A DNA stretch of 64,000 bases from Zhongshania aliphaticivorans (GTDB taxonomy: Bacteria; Pseudomonadota; Gammaproteobacteria; Pseudomonadales; Spongiibacteraceae), in contig NZ_CP014544.1 in the NCBI RefSeq assembly GCF_001586255.1, positions 2,201,501 to 2,265,500 on the forward strand, in the 5' to 3' direction. The notes under the pieces are model-generated. The model worked only from the letters and a program-made list of their open reading frames with translations, was not told the origin of the DNA and did not search any database. Shown in pieces: positions 49,718 to 57,189 of this stretch. Positions within the stretch are counted from its first letter, which is position 1, and each line of letters begins with the position of its first letter. A program made the position numbers and the translations under genes.

Positions 49718-50308
49718 ATGCGCTATTTGTCGGCACTAGTCATTGTATTAGGTTTATTGTTACCCGCTATTGGCCACAGTCAGACTGCGACTAATCCAGT
49801 AGTGATTATAGAGACCAGCAAAGGCAATATTACCGTTGAATTATATGCCGACAAAGCACCGATAACCGTTGAGAACTTTCTAGGCTATGTTCGCAGCGGT
49901 TTTTATAATGGCACAATATTTCACCGCGTTATTCGGCGTTTTGCGGTGCAAGGTGGCGGTTTCACCCCAGACCTCGTTGAAAAAGACAATGGAGAGCCGA
50001 TCATCAACGAGTCTAAAACGAGCAAACTGAGTAATGAACGCTGGACCATCGCGATGGCCAGAACAAATGATCCAAACAGTGCACAATCTCAATTTTATTT
50101 TAATATGGGTATGAACCTAAATCTCGACGCCAGAATGGGCAGAGACGGTTACGCCGTATTTGGAAAAGTCATAGACGGACAAAACGTTGTTCGAGACATC
50201 GCTGTCAGTCGCACTCACAGCGTTGGTGGCTTCGATGATGTTCCCGTCGAACCCATTTTAATCACTAATACTAGCATCAAGCAGGCAAGTGGTGTCCAGC
50301 AACCATAA
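49718..50308 (+). CDS. Periplasmic cyclophilin-type peptidyl-prolyl isomerase
   Basis: A 196-aa cyclophilin with a signal peptide (MRYLSALVIVLGLLLPAIGHS), so it acts in the periplasm. Conserved parts are VIIETSKGNITVELYADKAP, the active-site FHRVIRRFAVQGGG (catalytic Arg), AMARTNDPNSAQSQFYFNM and DGYAVFGKVIDG. The ATG at 49718 has GGAG 9 nt upstream and starts 6 nt after the SH3 gene stop, so it is probably in the same operon. Confidence 0.95.
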   Translation: MRYLSALVIVLGLLLPAIGHSQTATNPVVIIETSKGNITVELYADKAPITVENFLGYVRSGFYNGTIFHRVIRRFAVQGGGFTPDLVEKDNGEPIINESKTSKLSNERWTIAMARTNDPNSAQSQFYFNMGMNLNLDARMGRDGYAVFGKVIDGQNVVRDIAVSRTHSVGGFDDVPVEPILITNTSIKQASGVQQP

Positions 50309-50337
50309 TCCATGCGCATTAGCGCAAGGGATCTACC

Positions 50338-51096
50338 GTGACCGACCTAAGTATTAATTTAAATAAAATCGCGCTAATTCGAAACTCTCGGGATACTGAC
50401 TATCCGAGCGTAACACTCCATGCTGCACGCTGTATTGCCGCCGGCGCTCACGGGATTACCGTACACCCTCGACCAGATCAGCGCCATATTCGGGTAAGCG
50501 ACTGCTTTGAGCTCGCAGAGATGTTAAATGTTGAATTTAATATCGAAGGAAACCCCTTTGCACCAGCAATGAAGTCTACGCGCAAAGACGTTGCTGACTA
50601 CCCCGGCTTTATGGAAATCATTCGCCAAATACGCCCCGCTCAGTGCACCTTAGTTCCCGACAGCGACGCCCAATTAACATCAGACCATGGCTTTGATCTG
50701 CATCGTGACGGCGAACGCCTAAAGCCAATTATTAGCGAATTAAAAGATCTTGGCGTGCGGGTGAGCTTGTTCATGGATCCCGAGCCCGAACAAATTCGCC
50801 TAGCTAAAGCCATTGGCGCAGACCGAATTGAGCTCTACACGGGGCCCTACGCAGAAGCCTTCGGCGCGAAACATCAAGATAAGGTTTTACAGCGCTTTAT
50901 CGACGCCAGTATTTTAGCGGCCGATATCGAACTAGGGCTAAATGCCGGTCACGACCTGAATTTGCATAATTTATTATTATTTAAAAATAGCGTGAGCGAT
51001 TTGCGGGAAGTATCTATTGGTCACGCCTTTACAGTAGATGCCATTGAAATGGGCTTAGACGCCTGTATTAAGGCGTATTTACGCTGCCTCCGCTAA
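50338..51096 (+). CDS. pdxJ: Pyridoxine 5'-phosphate synthase, divergent branch
   Basis: Condenses 1-deoxyxylulose-5-phosphate with 3-amino-1-hydroxyacetone phosphate in vitamin B6 synthesis (252 aa). The active-site segments ITVHPRPDQRHIR (His), FNIEGNP (Glu) and LNAGHDLNLHNL (His) are intact. The N-terminus LSINLNKIALIRNSR replaces the NIDHVATLRQ pattern of E. coli-type enzymes, and an insertion after the active-site Glu (about residues 72-90) resembles the Xanthomonas/Bacteroidetes-type branch. The start is a GTG with AAGGGA upstream. It lies apart from recO and acpS, its usual gammaproteobacterial neighbours. Confidence 0.93.
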   Translation: MTDLSINLNKIALIRNSRDTDYPSVTLHAARCIAAGAHGITVHPRPDQRHIRVSDCFELAEMLNVEFNIEGNPFAPAMKSTRKDVADYPGFMEIIRQIRPAQCTLVPDSDAQLTSDHGFDLHRDGERLKPIISELKDLGVRVSLFMDPEPEQIRLAKAIGADRIELYTGPYAEAFGAKHQDKVLQRFIDASILAADIELGLNAGHDLNLHNLLLFKNSVSDLREVSIGHAFTVDAIEMGLDACIKAYLRCLR

Positions 51097-51116
51097 ACAT
51101 ACATCTCTCAAATAAA

Positions 51117-51153
51117 ATCGCTGCACAATCAAGCCGAGCTGTTGTGCAGCGAT
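51117..51153. terminator. Terminator between pdxJ and the first barrel gene
   Basis: A perfect 12-bp stem, ATCGCTGCACAA, 13-nt loop, TTGTGCAGCGAT. On the minus strand it is followed by TTTTATTT, so it ends the OmpA-repeat/TpsB-like operon; it may also end pdxJ. Confidence 0.88.
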
Positions 51154-51160
51154 ATCCAAT

Positions 51161-52867
51161 TTAAAAGACTTTTTTCAGTACAACGTAAAAATCCGCCTCT
51201 AAGCGCTCCAACTCTGATGACGACACGAAGCCATCATCTGTCAGCGGCGTCGCGGCCACGGCATCCAGACTAACACCCCAACCTAAGTCAGCCGAAACAC
51301 GCACGCCAGCGTCGGCTATGCTTCGCTCATCGCCAGCTGAGCCCGACACATTCTCAAACCACGCCGCGCCGTATTCAGCAAACACCGCAGCACTCACGTC
51401 CATACCGGCAATATTCAATTTGCGCTGCAGACTTACATCAGCAAAATACCCAGAATCGCCCGACAATACTCCAGGCAAATAGGCGCTTATTGACTTCATA
51501 CCACCGAGCACCCACTGCTGCTGCTGCGGCAATTGCTCATCCGCGTATTGGGCAAAAAAGCTTGCATTCAGCTCTGTTTCTTTTGACAAGGGAAACTTGG
51601 CGGCAATCTTTGGCAAGACCGCAATAAATTCAGCGGTACGCGCCGCAGGCGTAACTTCTGGCGCCGACGCTGCACCGGGATTCTCAGCTAAATAACGCGC
51701 TCTAAAACTGTCATAACTACCAAGCGTGCCGCTGTCACCAGTAAGCCCGCCTTTAAGCGATAATTGCGCCGACCAGCGAAATTGTCCATCCCCCACGGTT
51801 TCCGCAGAGAAATACTTCGCCCCAAGCTCGAGGGTGGCGTAGCTCTCATCTTGCAAGCTGCCAAACCCACTAATATCAAGCGTGGAGTCGACATACTCAA
51901 GACGCTGAAATAAATTTATGCGATAGGAGAAGTCACTTGCCAGAACCTGCTCACCAGTTAACGCCAGCGCATTGATATCAGCATCTAAATCAATACTCTG
52001 TCCAGCGGTTGCGCCGGTCGTCGGCAGGCACAAGCCCAAGACAGAGAGCAGGTCACACACCACACCGCCACCAGGGGCGCTGGCACTACCAGCACGGTAG
52101 CCAAGATGCTGACTATACTCAGTGTGGCTTGCTGTGATGCCATACAAACCTGAAGAAAAGGGTTTGTCGGCGGTGAGCTGGAAGCGATGGTAATCCTCTC
52201 CTCCTCGAGACTCGCCCAAGTCGGTGAATGCCGTTTCATAGCCCAAGCCAACCCGACTGCCATTTGCGAAATTATGATTCATGCCGATGTCACCAAAATA
52301 TCGCCCGACATACCGGCTACCTTGGTTACCAAATTGCACAAAAAAATCAGTCGCGTCGTAATCTTCAACTGGAGCGGCCTCAAACAACAAACTTACTGCT
52401 TCTGGGTCATTGTCATCAACAAAGAACGTGGCTGAATAATTGATTCCTGTGCGCTGGCTTTTCACATTAGCCATCACGCGCGCGCGCTCAAACTCAGCGC
52501 GGGTTAAGTCTGGATCACCCTTTAAATCGCTGAAATATTCGGCAACGCCTTCACCGTCTATCGCAACCACTGACGCCTGTACCGCGTGAATATAGACGGT
52601 ACTCCCTTCTGGTGCATACTGGGTTAACACTAAAAGATGGCCCTTACGCAGGGTTAATGAATTCATTAAAAAAATTGCTTGGGAGGGCGTCTTGGCCGTC
52701 TCAAAAATAGCGGCCAACTCGGTCTCATTTAAATAATGACTCCCGGTTACCCGCAATTCGTACCCATTGACCAAGCCAATATACGGCGCACTTGCACCCG
52801 CCGTCGTGCTTATTTCGGCGACGGTAGTCAACTGCGGCGGTAAGGCTGGGGGAAAATCAATAGCCAT
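51161..52867 (-). CDS. POTRA and beta-barrel outer-membrane protein, TpsB/Omp85-like (copy 1)
   Basis: A 568-aa protein related to two-partner secretion transporters. After a Pro-rich start (FPPALPP) come one or two POTRA-like domains (about residues 33-105 and 110-165), then an alternating-strand barrel (about 170-568) ending in a terminal Phe (YVVLKKVF) as in outer-membrane porins. The late motif LGGMKSISAYLPGVLSGDSGY occupies the place of the LGG-SVRGY-gdrGY block of TpsB/Omp85, but the Arg-Gly is absent. No signal peptide is present, and an in-frame TAG lies two codons before the ATG; AAGGA precedes it. A loop holds a C-x8-C pair (Cys271, Cys280). It follows a repeat/OmpA-domain gene, probably its cargo or partner. 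A close paralogue lies at 55392-57104. Confidence 0.82.
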   Translation of the reverse strand: MAIDFPPALPPQLTTVAEISTTAGASAPYIGLVNGYELRVTGSHYLNETELAAIFETAKTPSQAIFLMNSLTLRKGHLLVLTQYAPEGSTVYIHAVQASVVAIDGEGVAEYFSDLKGDPDLTRAEFERARVMANVKSQRTGINYSATFFVDDNDPEAVSLLFEAAPVEDYDATDFFVQFGNQGSRYVGRYFGDIGMNHNFANGSRVGLGYETAFTDLGESRGGEDYHRFQLTADKPFSSGLYGITASHTEYSQHLGYRAGSASAPGGGVVCDLLSVLGLCLPTTGATAGQSIDLDADINALALTGEQVLASDFSYRINLFQRLEYVDSTLDISGFGSLQDESYATLELGAKYFSAETVGDGQFRWSAQLSLKGGLTGDSGTLGSYDSFRARYLAENPGAASAPEVTPAARTAEFIAVLPKIAAKFPLSKETELNASFFAQYADEQLPQQQQWVLGGMKSISAYLPGVLSGDSGYFADVSLQRKLNIAGMDVSAAVFAEYGAAWFENVSGSAGDERSIADAGVRVSADLGWGVSLDAVAATPLTDDGFVSSSELERLEADFYVVLKKVF

Positions 52868-52925
52868 AATCTAGTCCTTTAATATGCATTGAATAAGCTC
52901 GTTGTTAACGGTAAAGGCATAAGCT

Positions 52926-52966
52926 GTAGCAACAAGGAGCTCTTAAAGCTCCTTGCCCGTAGCTAC
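52926..52966 (-). other. Hairpin between module-1 genes
   Basis: Extended inverted repeat: inner CAAGGAGCT-CTTAA-AGCTCCTTG (9 bp), outer GTAGC/GCTAC, between the OmpA-repeat gene stop and the barrel-gene start. No U-run follows. The same position in module 2 holds a terminator-like hairpin, so differential expression of the two genes is likely. Confidence 0.65.
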
Positions 52967-52987
52967 CAACTTGCCTCGCGCTAACGA

Positions 52988-54658
52988 CTAATTTGTGAGG
53001 TTTTCTTCTTTGGTCAATTGAAAGGTTTCACCGTCGAGAATATTTAACTCGACCCGGCGGTTTTCAGCACGCCCCTCGGGGCTATCACTACCATCGTCAT
53101 TCGCATTGGGCGCGACAGGCGAGCTCTCACCGTAGCCTCGGAACGCTAAACGCTTTTCATCGATGCCAGCATCAATCAAGTATTTGTAAACCGTGTTCGC
53201 ACGACGATATGACAGACGAAGATTATAGGCATCGCTACCCATCCAGTCGGTATGTCCGTCTACCGCCACCAGCGCTTCTGGCTGAGCGGCCAAGACGCGC
53301 ACGGCGTGTTCTAATATGGGCAAAGACTCAGGCGTTAAATCTGCCTTGTCAAACTCAAAATTGACGCCCCGCAACACTAGCGGCGCATCCTCAGTTAAGT
53401 GACAACCCGTCAAAAACACAGGCATATTAGCCGGTGTATTCAGGCACTCATCACGCTCATCACAAACGCCGTCGGCATCACTGTCCTCACAGGCGTCCAG
53501 CATTGCAAGTTGCAGCGGGCCACCGCAAGCAAGGCCACCAGCACTGGCGCAGCTTCCGTCATTGCCGCCGCCATTATTACCATCGCTACCCGGTTCATTG
53601 GCCACGCCAACCGATATCAAACCACCAGAGCCCGATCCCGGACCATTCAATGCACCAACGCCAACTACGCCGCCATTACCTGAATTGGCGTCGTTTATCG
53701 CCGCGATCGTGATCGTCTCAGAGTTGCCCGAATTGGCACCATTCAATACCGCAATTGCGCCTAAATCAGCGTTTCCGGAGTTATCACCGTTTAATACCCC
53801 AATGCCTGCACTATCGCCGTTACCCGCATTATTCCCATTTAAAACGCCGACCCCAGCGGTGTCACCATTGCCTGAATTATTGCCATTTAATACGGCAATG
53901 CCCGCAGCGCCGCCATTACCAACATCGCTACCAGACAATACCCCTGCCGAAATCCCGTCGCTGTTTCCAGAGTTACTTCCCGACAGGGCGGCAAGCCCTA
54001 GAACGCCACCGTTGCCACTATTCGCACCACCCAAGATGCTAATACCAGCGTATTCGCCATTTCCGGAGTCACTACCAGACAATACGGCCACACCAATTGC
54101 GCCGCCATTACCACCGGAACCAGAATCAAGTAGCGACAAGCCCAAAAGGCTGTTCTCAGCGCCGTCGAGAACTAATCCCTCGCCCTGACCCAAGCCAGGA
54201 AGCTCAAACTCGGTCGGTATACTCTTGAGTAAATCGACCGCCGCATCAGTCACCATGCCATTCGGCCCGACTAAACTGCGAAGCTGCGTCGCCAAGCCCG
54301 CCTCATAAGTTAAACCTAACGTATTGAGTAACTGGGACAAACCCAAAGCATCGAGCGGAAGCATAGCCTCGCCGCCAGTTTTGTTGCCGGACCCAGCCAT
54401 CTCTTCAGAACCCATTGTCACACCGAGATCATTTTCTGGGTTGAGAACATCGGCGCCAAGAAAATCGTTATCGCCAGTGCCTACAGGGTCTAACACTGAG
54501 GCACCAATGGTACCGACCGTGGAGCCTACCTCCGAAAATAATTGCTGAAGGCCTAAACTATTGAGTAGATCCGTTAAACCATCTGCCGAGGCAATTGGCG
54601 CGAACATCATCATTGATATGATTAGCGGGACAGACAGCAGTCTGCGAATAGACTTCAT
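52988..54658 (-). CDS. Secreted 16-residue-repeat protein with OmpA C-terminal domain (copy 1)
   Basis: A 556-aa surface or periplasmic protein. In order it has a signal peptide (cleavage after ASA, residue 25), a leader region shared with its paralogue (SVLDPVGTGDNDFLG, VLNPEND), and twelve 16-residue repeats in perfect register (residues 173-364; consensus G-I/V-A/G-V-L-N/S-G-x-N-S-G-N-G). A Cys-rich segment with a thrombospondin-3-like Ca-binding motif (DSDADGVCDERDECLNTP, 391-408) follows, then an OmpA-family domain (430-541: NFEFDKADLTPES, VDGHTDWMGSDAYNLRLSYRRA, GRAENRRVEL) that should bind peptidoglycan. GGAG precedes the ATG. It lies directly upstream of a TpsB-like barrel gene, which is probably its partner. 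The family of the repeats is not recognised; adhesin, matrix or ice-interacting roles are guesses. Confidence 0.85.
   Translation of the reverse strand: MKSIRRLLSVPLIISMMMFAPIASADGLTDLLNSLGLQQLFSEVGSTVGTIGASVLDPVGTGDNDFLGADVLNPENDLGVTMGSEEMAGSGNKTGGEAMLPLDALGLSQLLNTLGLTYEAGLATQLRSLVGPNGMVTDAAVDLLKSIPTEFELPGLGQGEGLVLDGAENSLLGLSLLDSGSGGNGGAIGVAVLSGSDSGNGEYAGISILGGANSGNGGVLGLAALSGSNSGNSDGISAGVLSGSDVGNGGAAGIAVLNGNNSGNGDTAGVGVLNGNNAGNGDSAGIGVLNGDNSGNADLGAIAVLNGANSGNSETITIAAINDANSGNGGVVGVGALNGPGSGSGGLISVGVANEPGSDGNNGGGNDGSCASAGGLACGGPLQLAMLDACEDSDADGVCDERDECLNTPANMPVFLTGCHLTEDAPLVLRGVNFEFDKADLTPESLPILEHAVRVLAAQPEALVAVDGHTDWMGSDAYNLRLSYRRANTVYKYLIDAGIDEKRLAFRGYGESSPVAPNANDDGSDSPEGRAENRRVELNILDGETFQLTKEENLTN
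53567..54142 (-). repeat. Tandem 48-nt (16-residue) coding repeats, 12 units
   Basis: Codes for residues 173-364 of the copy-1 repeat protein. Every unit is exactly 16 residues (for example GIAVLNGNNSGNGDTA), with alternating small and aliphatic residues (G-I-A-V-L) and an Asn/Ser/Gly turn, a pattern expected of a beta-solenoid. The last unit is degenerate. The copy in the paralogue has eight units. Confidence 0.9.
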
Positions 54659-54909
54659 TTGGCAACTCCATTTGTAAAGAAAGTAGATAGCAATTCAGAA
54701 TGTGAAACTTTGGACATTTTCAAATGAACGCGGCGACTGCGCACTGCAAACCCCATCATCTCCCAGGACATTAGCAAAGTAGCTAAGTAGCGATTTTTTC
54801 TAGACAAGAAGGAATAGGACTTTGTAAAAACCTCATTACAAAACACAGCTTTAAAATACTTAGAGGGGTATTTAGCTGTACTTGACGCTGCTTCGCTTTC
54901 GAAAAACAT
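54655..54909 (-). CDS. Possible small protein upstream of repeat protein 1
   Basis: An 84-aa open frame with a good ribosome-binding site (GGAG, 10 nt before the ATG) whose stop overlaps the next gene's start (ATGA). The protein MFFESEAASSTAKYPSKYF is basic and rich in Ser, Phe and Lys; there is no signal peptide, membrane segment or family that I recognise. The paralogous module has no counterpart at this position. The overlap and ribosome-binding site suggest a real coupled gene or a leader peptide, but a chance frame in the long upstream region is equally possible. Confidence 0.35.
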   Translation of the reverse strand: MFFESEAASSTAKYPSKYFKAVFCNEVFTKSYSFLSRKNRYLATLLMSWEMMGFAVRSRRVHLKMSKVSHSELLSTFFTNGVAK

Positions 54910-55042
54910 AGGTACTCTCCGTGTAAGCAGAAACTTCTACTGCGGCATGAACGTCACTGTTCAATTCCCAATTCCAAAGATGACAATGCACAACCATTAG
55001 CAGGAAACTAATAAGTGGCACTGCATTAACATTAGGGAAAGT

Positions 55043-55066
55043 ATCTTAATGAAATTGTATTAAGAT
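55043..55066. promoter_or_regulatory. Operator-like palindrome upstream of module 1
   Basis: ATCTTAAT-GAAATTGT-ATTAAGAT, a perfect 8-bp inverted repeat with an 8-nt spacer, about 135 nt before the small frame and 385 nt before repeat gene 1. The length and symmetry fit a dimeric regulator site; no regulator is encoded nearby. Confidence 0.45.
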
Positions 55067-55348
55067 GGGAGAAAAAGTCATCTTTACACTCGTAATGATG
55101 CGATATATGAGAACAGCGTCACAGATATTTTTTTGGATATGAAGACAAAGTCACACTAAAAAAGATATGAGAAATAAATTTTTGCTATAAAATATTTTTG
55201 AGCATCAGCACCAAAAAACTCAAAATAGGTGGTAAGTATTTTATATGTAGCAGCACCTAGGCTGTAGCTCACACAAAATTACGATATACCGAGTAAGAAA
55301 AAGGGATGTTTAAATTTCGAGGGGAAAGAGAAAATAATATATTTCGAA

Positions 55349-55374
55349 TAACTGGCACGCGAACGCGCCAGTTA
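55349..55374 (-). terminator. Hairpin after the second barrel gene
   Basis: TAACTGG...CCAGTTA with an inner CGCG/CGCG stem, 18 nt beyond the stop codon on the minus strand. The following sequence is AT-rich but without a pure U-run, so it is a probable but not certain terminator of module 2. Confidence 0.6.
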
Positions 55375-55391
55375 CCATTGACAAGAAAAGA

Positions 55392-57104
55392 TTAGAATAT
55401 TTTCTTAACCGTAAAGAAAAAATCTGCTTCGAATGCATTCAGTGCGGACGAACTTGCAAAGCCGTCATCAGCCAAGGAGCGTGCAAATACGGTGTCCAAC
55501 TGCACGTCCCAACCCAAATCAGCACTAAATTTAACACCGGCATCCACAATACTACGGGTTTCACCCTCAAGACCTGAGGCATTTTCGAACCATGCTGCGC
55601 CGTACTCAACAAAGATTTCTGGCTCGACCTCAATACCGAGTACAGTAATCGTTTTAGCGTAATCTAACTTACCGTAGTAGCCAGAATCACCCGACAAAAC
55701 CCCTGGTAAATAGGCGCTAATTGATCCCATACCGCCCAGCACCCATTGCTGTTGCTGGGGCAATTGCTCATTGGCGAACTGGGCCATCGCATTCAGCCGT
55801 AAATTTCCACTATCAGCAAGCGGAAGCTTGGCCGTAAAGCGCGGCAATACGCTTACAAACTCCGCCGTTCGCGCCGCTGGCACCACCTGCGGCGTACTTG
55901 TCGCACCAGGGTTGTTGCTCAAATACTGAGTGCGATACCCAGGATAGGTCCCTAAGCTACCGCTATCGCCAGTTAATCCGGTTTTAACTGAAAGCTGAGC
56001 AGACCACCGCAAAGACTTTGGTCCACGCAGGTCAGCAGCAAAATACTTTGCACCAACTTCAAGGGTTGCGTACTTTTCGTCTTGTAAATTACCAAAAACA
56101 CCTACATCGATTTGTGAGTCGATGTAATCGATACGCTCGAACACATTTAGTCTTGAGCTTAAATCGCTGGCCAATACTTGTTCACCCGATATACCAAGCG
56201 TATTAATTTTGGCATCTAATCCCACTTTTTGGGTACTGGTCGTTGTGGTTGAGCTAGGACTGCACAAGCCGAGCATACCCAAAGCATCACAAATCGGATC
56301 TGAGCCCGACGCTGTCGTTGTTGAGCTCGTTGTACTGCCTAGATCTTGAGAATACTCAGTATGCCCCGCACTAATGCCGTACAAGCCCTGCGTAAATGGA
56401 CGATCTGCGGCTAACTGAATACGGTAGTAATCTTCGCCGCCGCGAGATTCGCCTAAATCGGTAAACGCTGTCTCTAAACTGCCGGTGGCGCGACTACCAT
56501 CTTTAAAATTATGACTGAGTCCAACATCGCCAAAATAACGTCCAACGTAACGACTACCTTGGTTGCCAAATTTCAACACCAAATCCGTGGCATCGTAGTC
56601 TTCACGGGGTTCACCAGAAAACACCATAACAACACGTTCAGGCGCATTTTCATCAACGACATAACTAACCGAATAATCAACTCCCGTGCGCTCACTGCGC
56701 ACGTTAGCCATCACTCTAGCGCGATCAAATTCACCGCGAGTTAGGTTTGGGTCATCTTTTAAGTCTGCAAAAAACGTGCTTATTTCGCCGCCCTTAAATC
56801 CCGTAACACGAGCCTGAAGAGCGTGAACATAAATAACATTACCCTCTGGCGCATACTGCATAGAAACCAGCATATGCCCTTTTCTAAGCGCGGCCGAACT
56901 CATCAGAAAAATCGCCTGTGATGGCGTTTTTGCCGATTTAAAAATCTTATCTAATTCATCGCGGCTCAATTGATGGGCGCCGGAAACGCGGACTTGGTAT
57001 CCATTCACCAAGCCCTGATAAACACTACCGGTACCTGCCCACTCAGCAATCTGCGCTACGCTCGCCTGTTGCGGAGGAAGCGCGGAAGGAAAATCAATTG
57101 CCAT
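55392..57104 (-). CDS. POTRA and beta-barrel outer-membrane protein, TpsB/Omp85-like (copy 2)
   Basis: A 570-aa paralogue of the protein at 51161-52867, with the same beginning (MAIDFPSALPPQ), POTRA-like part (about residues 33-165), barrel and terminal Phe (TVKKIF). The blocks QLPQQQQWVLGGM, SISAYLPGVLSGDSGY and EYGAAWFEN are identical or nearly so. It likewise lacks a signal peptide and the VRG[FY] Arg. The largest difference is a Ser/Thr-rich loop (about 257-292, SSTTTASGSDP and SPSSTTTTSTQ) around the conserved C-x8-C pair, a likely surface loop. The ATG at 57104 is chosen because it matches copy 1; a TTG 45 nt earlier adds a non-signal sequence. It follows repeat gene 2, from which a hairpin separates it. 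Confidence 0.82.
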   Translation of the reverse strand: MAIDFPSALPPQQASVAQIAEWAGTGSVYQGLVNGYQVRVSGAHQLSRDELDKIFKSAKTPSQAIFLMSSAALRKGHMLVSMQYAPEGNVIYVHALQARVTGFKGGEISTFFADLKDDPNLTRGEFDRARVMANVRSERTGVDYSVSYVVDENAPERVVMVFSGEPREDYDATDLVLKFGNQGSRYVGRYFGDVGLSHNFKDGSRATGSLETAFTDLGESRGGEDYYRIQLAADRPFTQGLYGISAGHTEYSQDLGSTTSSTTTASGSDPICDALGMLGLCSPSSTTTTSTQKVGLDAKINTLGISGEQVLASDLSSRLNVFERIDYIDSQIDVGVFGNLQDEKYATLEVGAKYFAADLRGPKSLRWSAQLSVKTGLTGDSGSLGTYPGYRTQYLSNNPGATSTPQVVPAARTAEFVSVLPRFTAKLPLADSGNLRLNAMAQFANEQLPQQQQWVLGGMGSISAYLPGVLSGDSGYYGKLDYAKTITVLGIEVEPEIFVEYGAAWFENASGLEGETRSIVDAGVKFSADLGWDVQLDTVFARSLADDGFASSSALNAFEADFFFTVKKIF

Positions 57105-57147
57105 ATCATCGTCTCTAAACAATAAAAGCCAAGGGAGACCACTCCCC

Positions 57148-57180
57148 AAAAAATGAGCGCTAGCCCTTACGCGCTAGCGC
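57148..57180 (-). terminator. Attenuator-like terminator inside module 2
   Basis: On the minus strand GCGCTAGC, 8-nt loop, GCTAGCGC, then TCATTTTTT, between repeat gene 2 and its barrel gene. A second small hairpin (GGGAG/CTCCC) follows. It looks like an intrinsic terminator that lets only part of transcription reach the barrel gene. Confidence 0.8.
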
Positions 57181-57189
57181 CGACACACC

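Larger units (their letters stand above)
54910..55391 (-). promoter_or_regulatory. AT-rich control region of module 1
   Basis: A 482-nt non-coding stretch, clearly more AT-rich than its surroundings, between the module-2 barrel gene and module 1. It holds an operator-like palindrome (listed separately), a hairpin at the 3' end of the barrel gene, and several TATATT/TATAAT-like runs on the minus strand, none with a clear -35 box. The AT-richness suggests regulated or silenced expression. Confidence 0.5.

Noticed and set aside
53562-54188. Long Pro-rich plus-strand frame opposite repeat gene 1 (and a similar one at 57767-58171)
   Set aside because: It is the antisense reading of the Gly/Asn/Ser repeats, whose codon pattern gives stop-free Pro-rich frames; the sense protein has a signal peptide and known domains.
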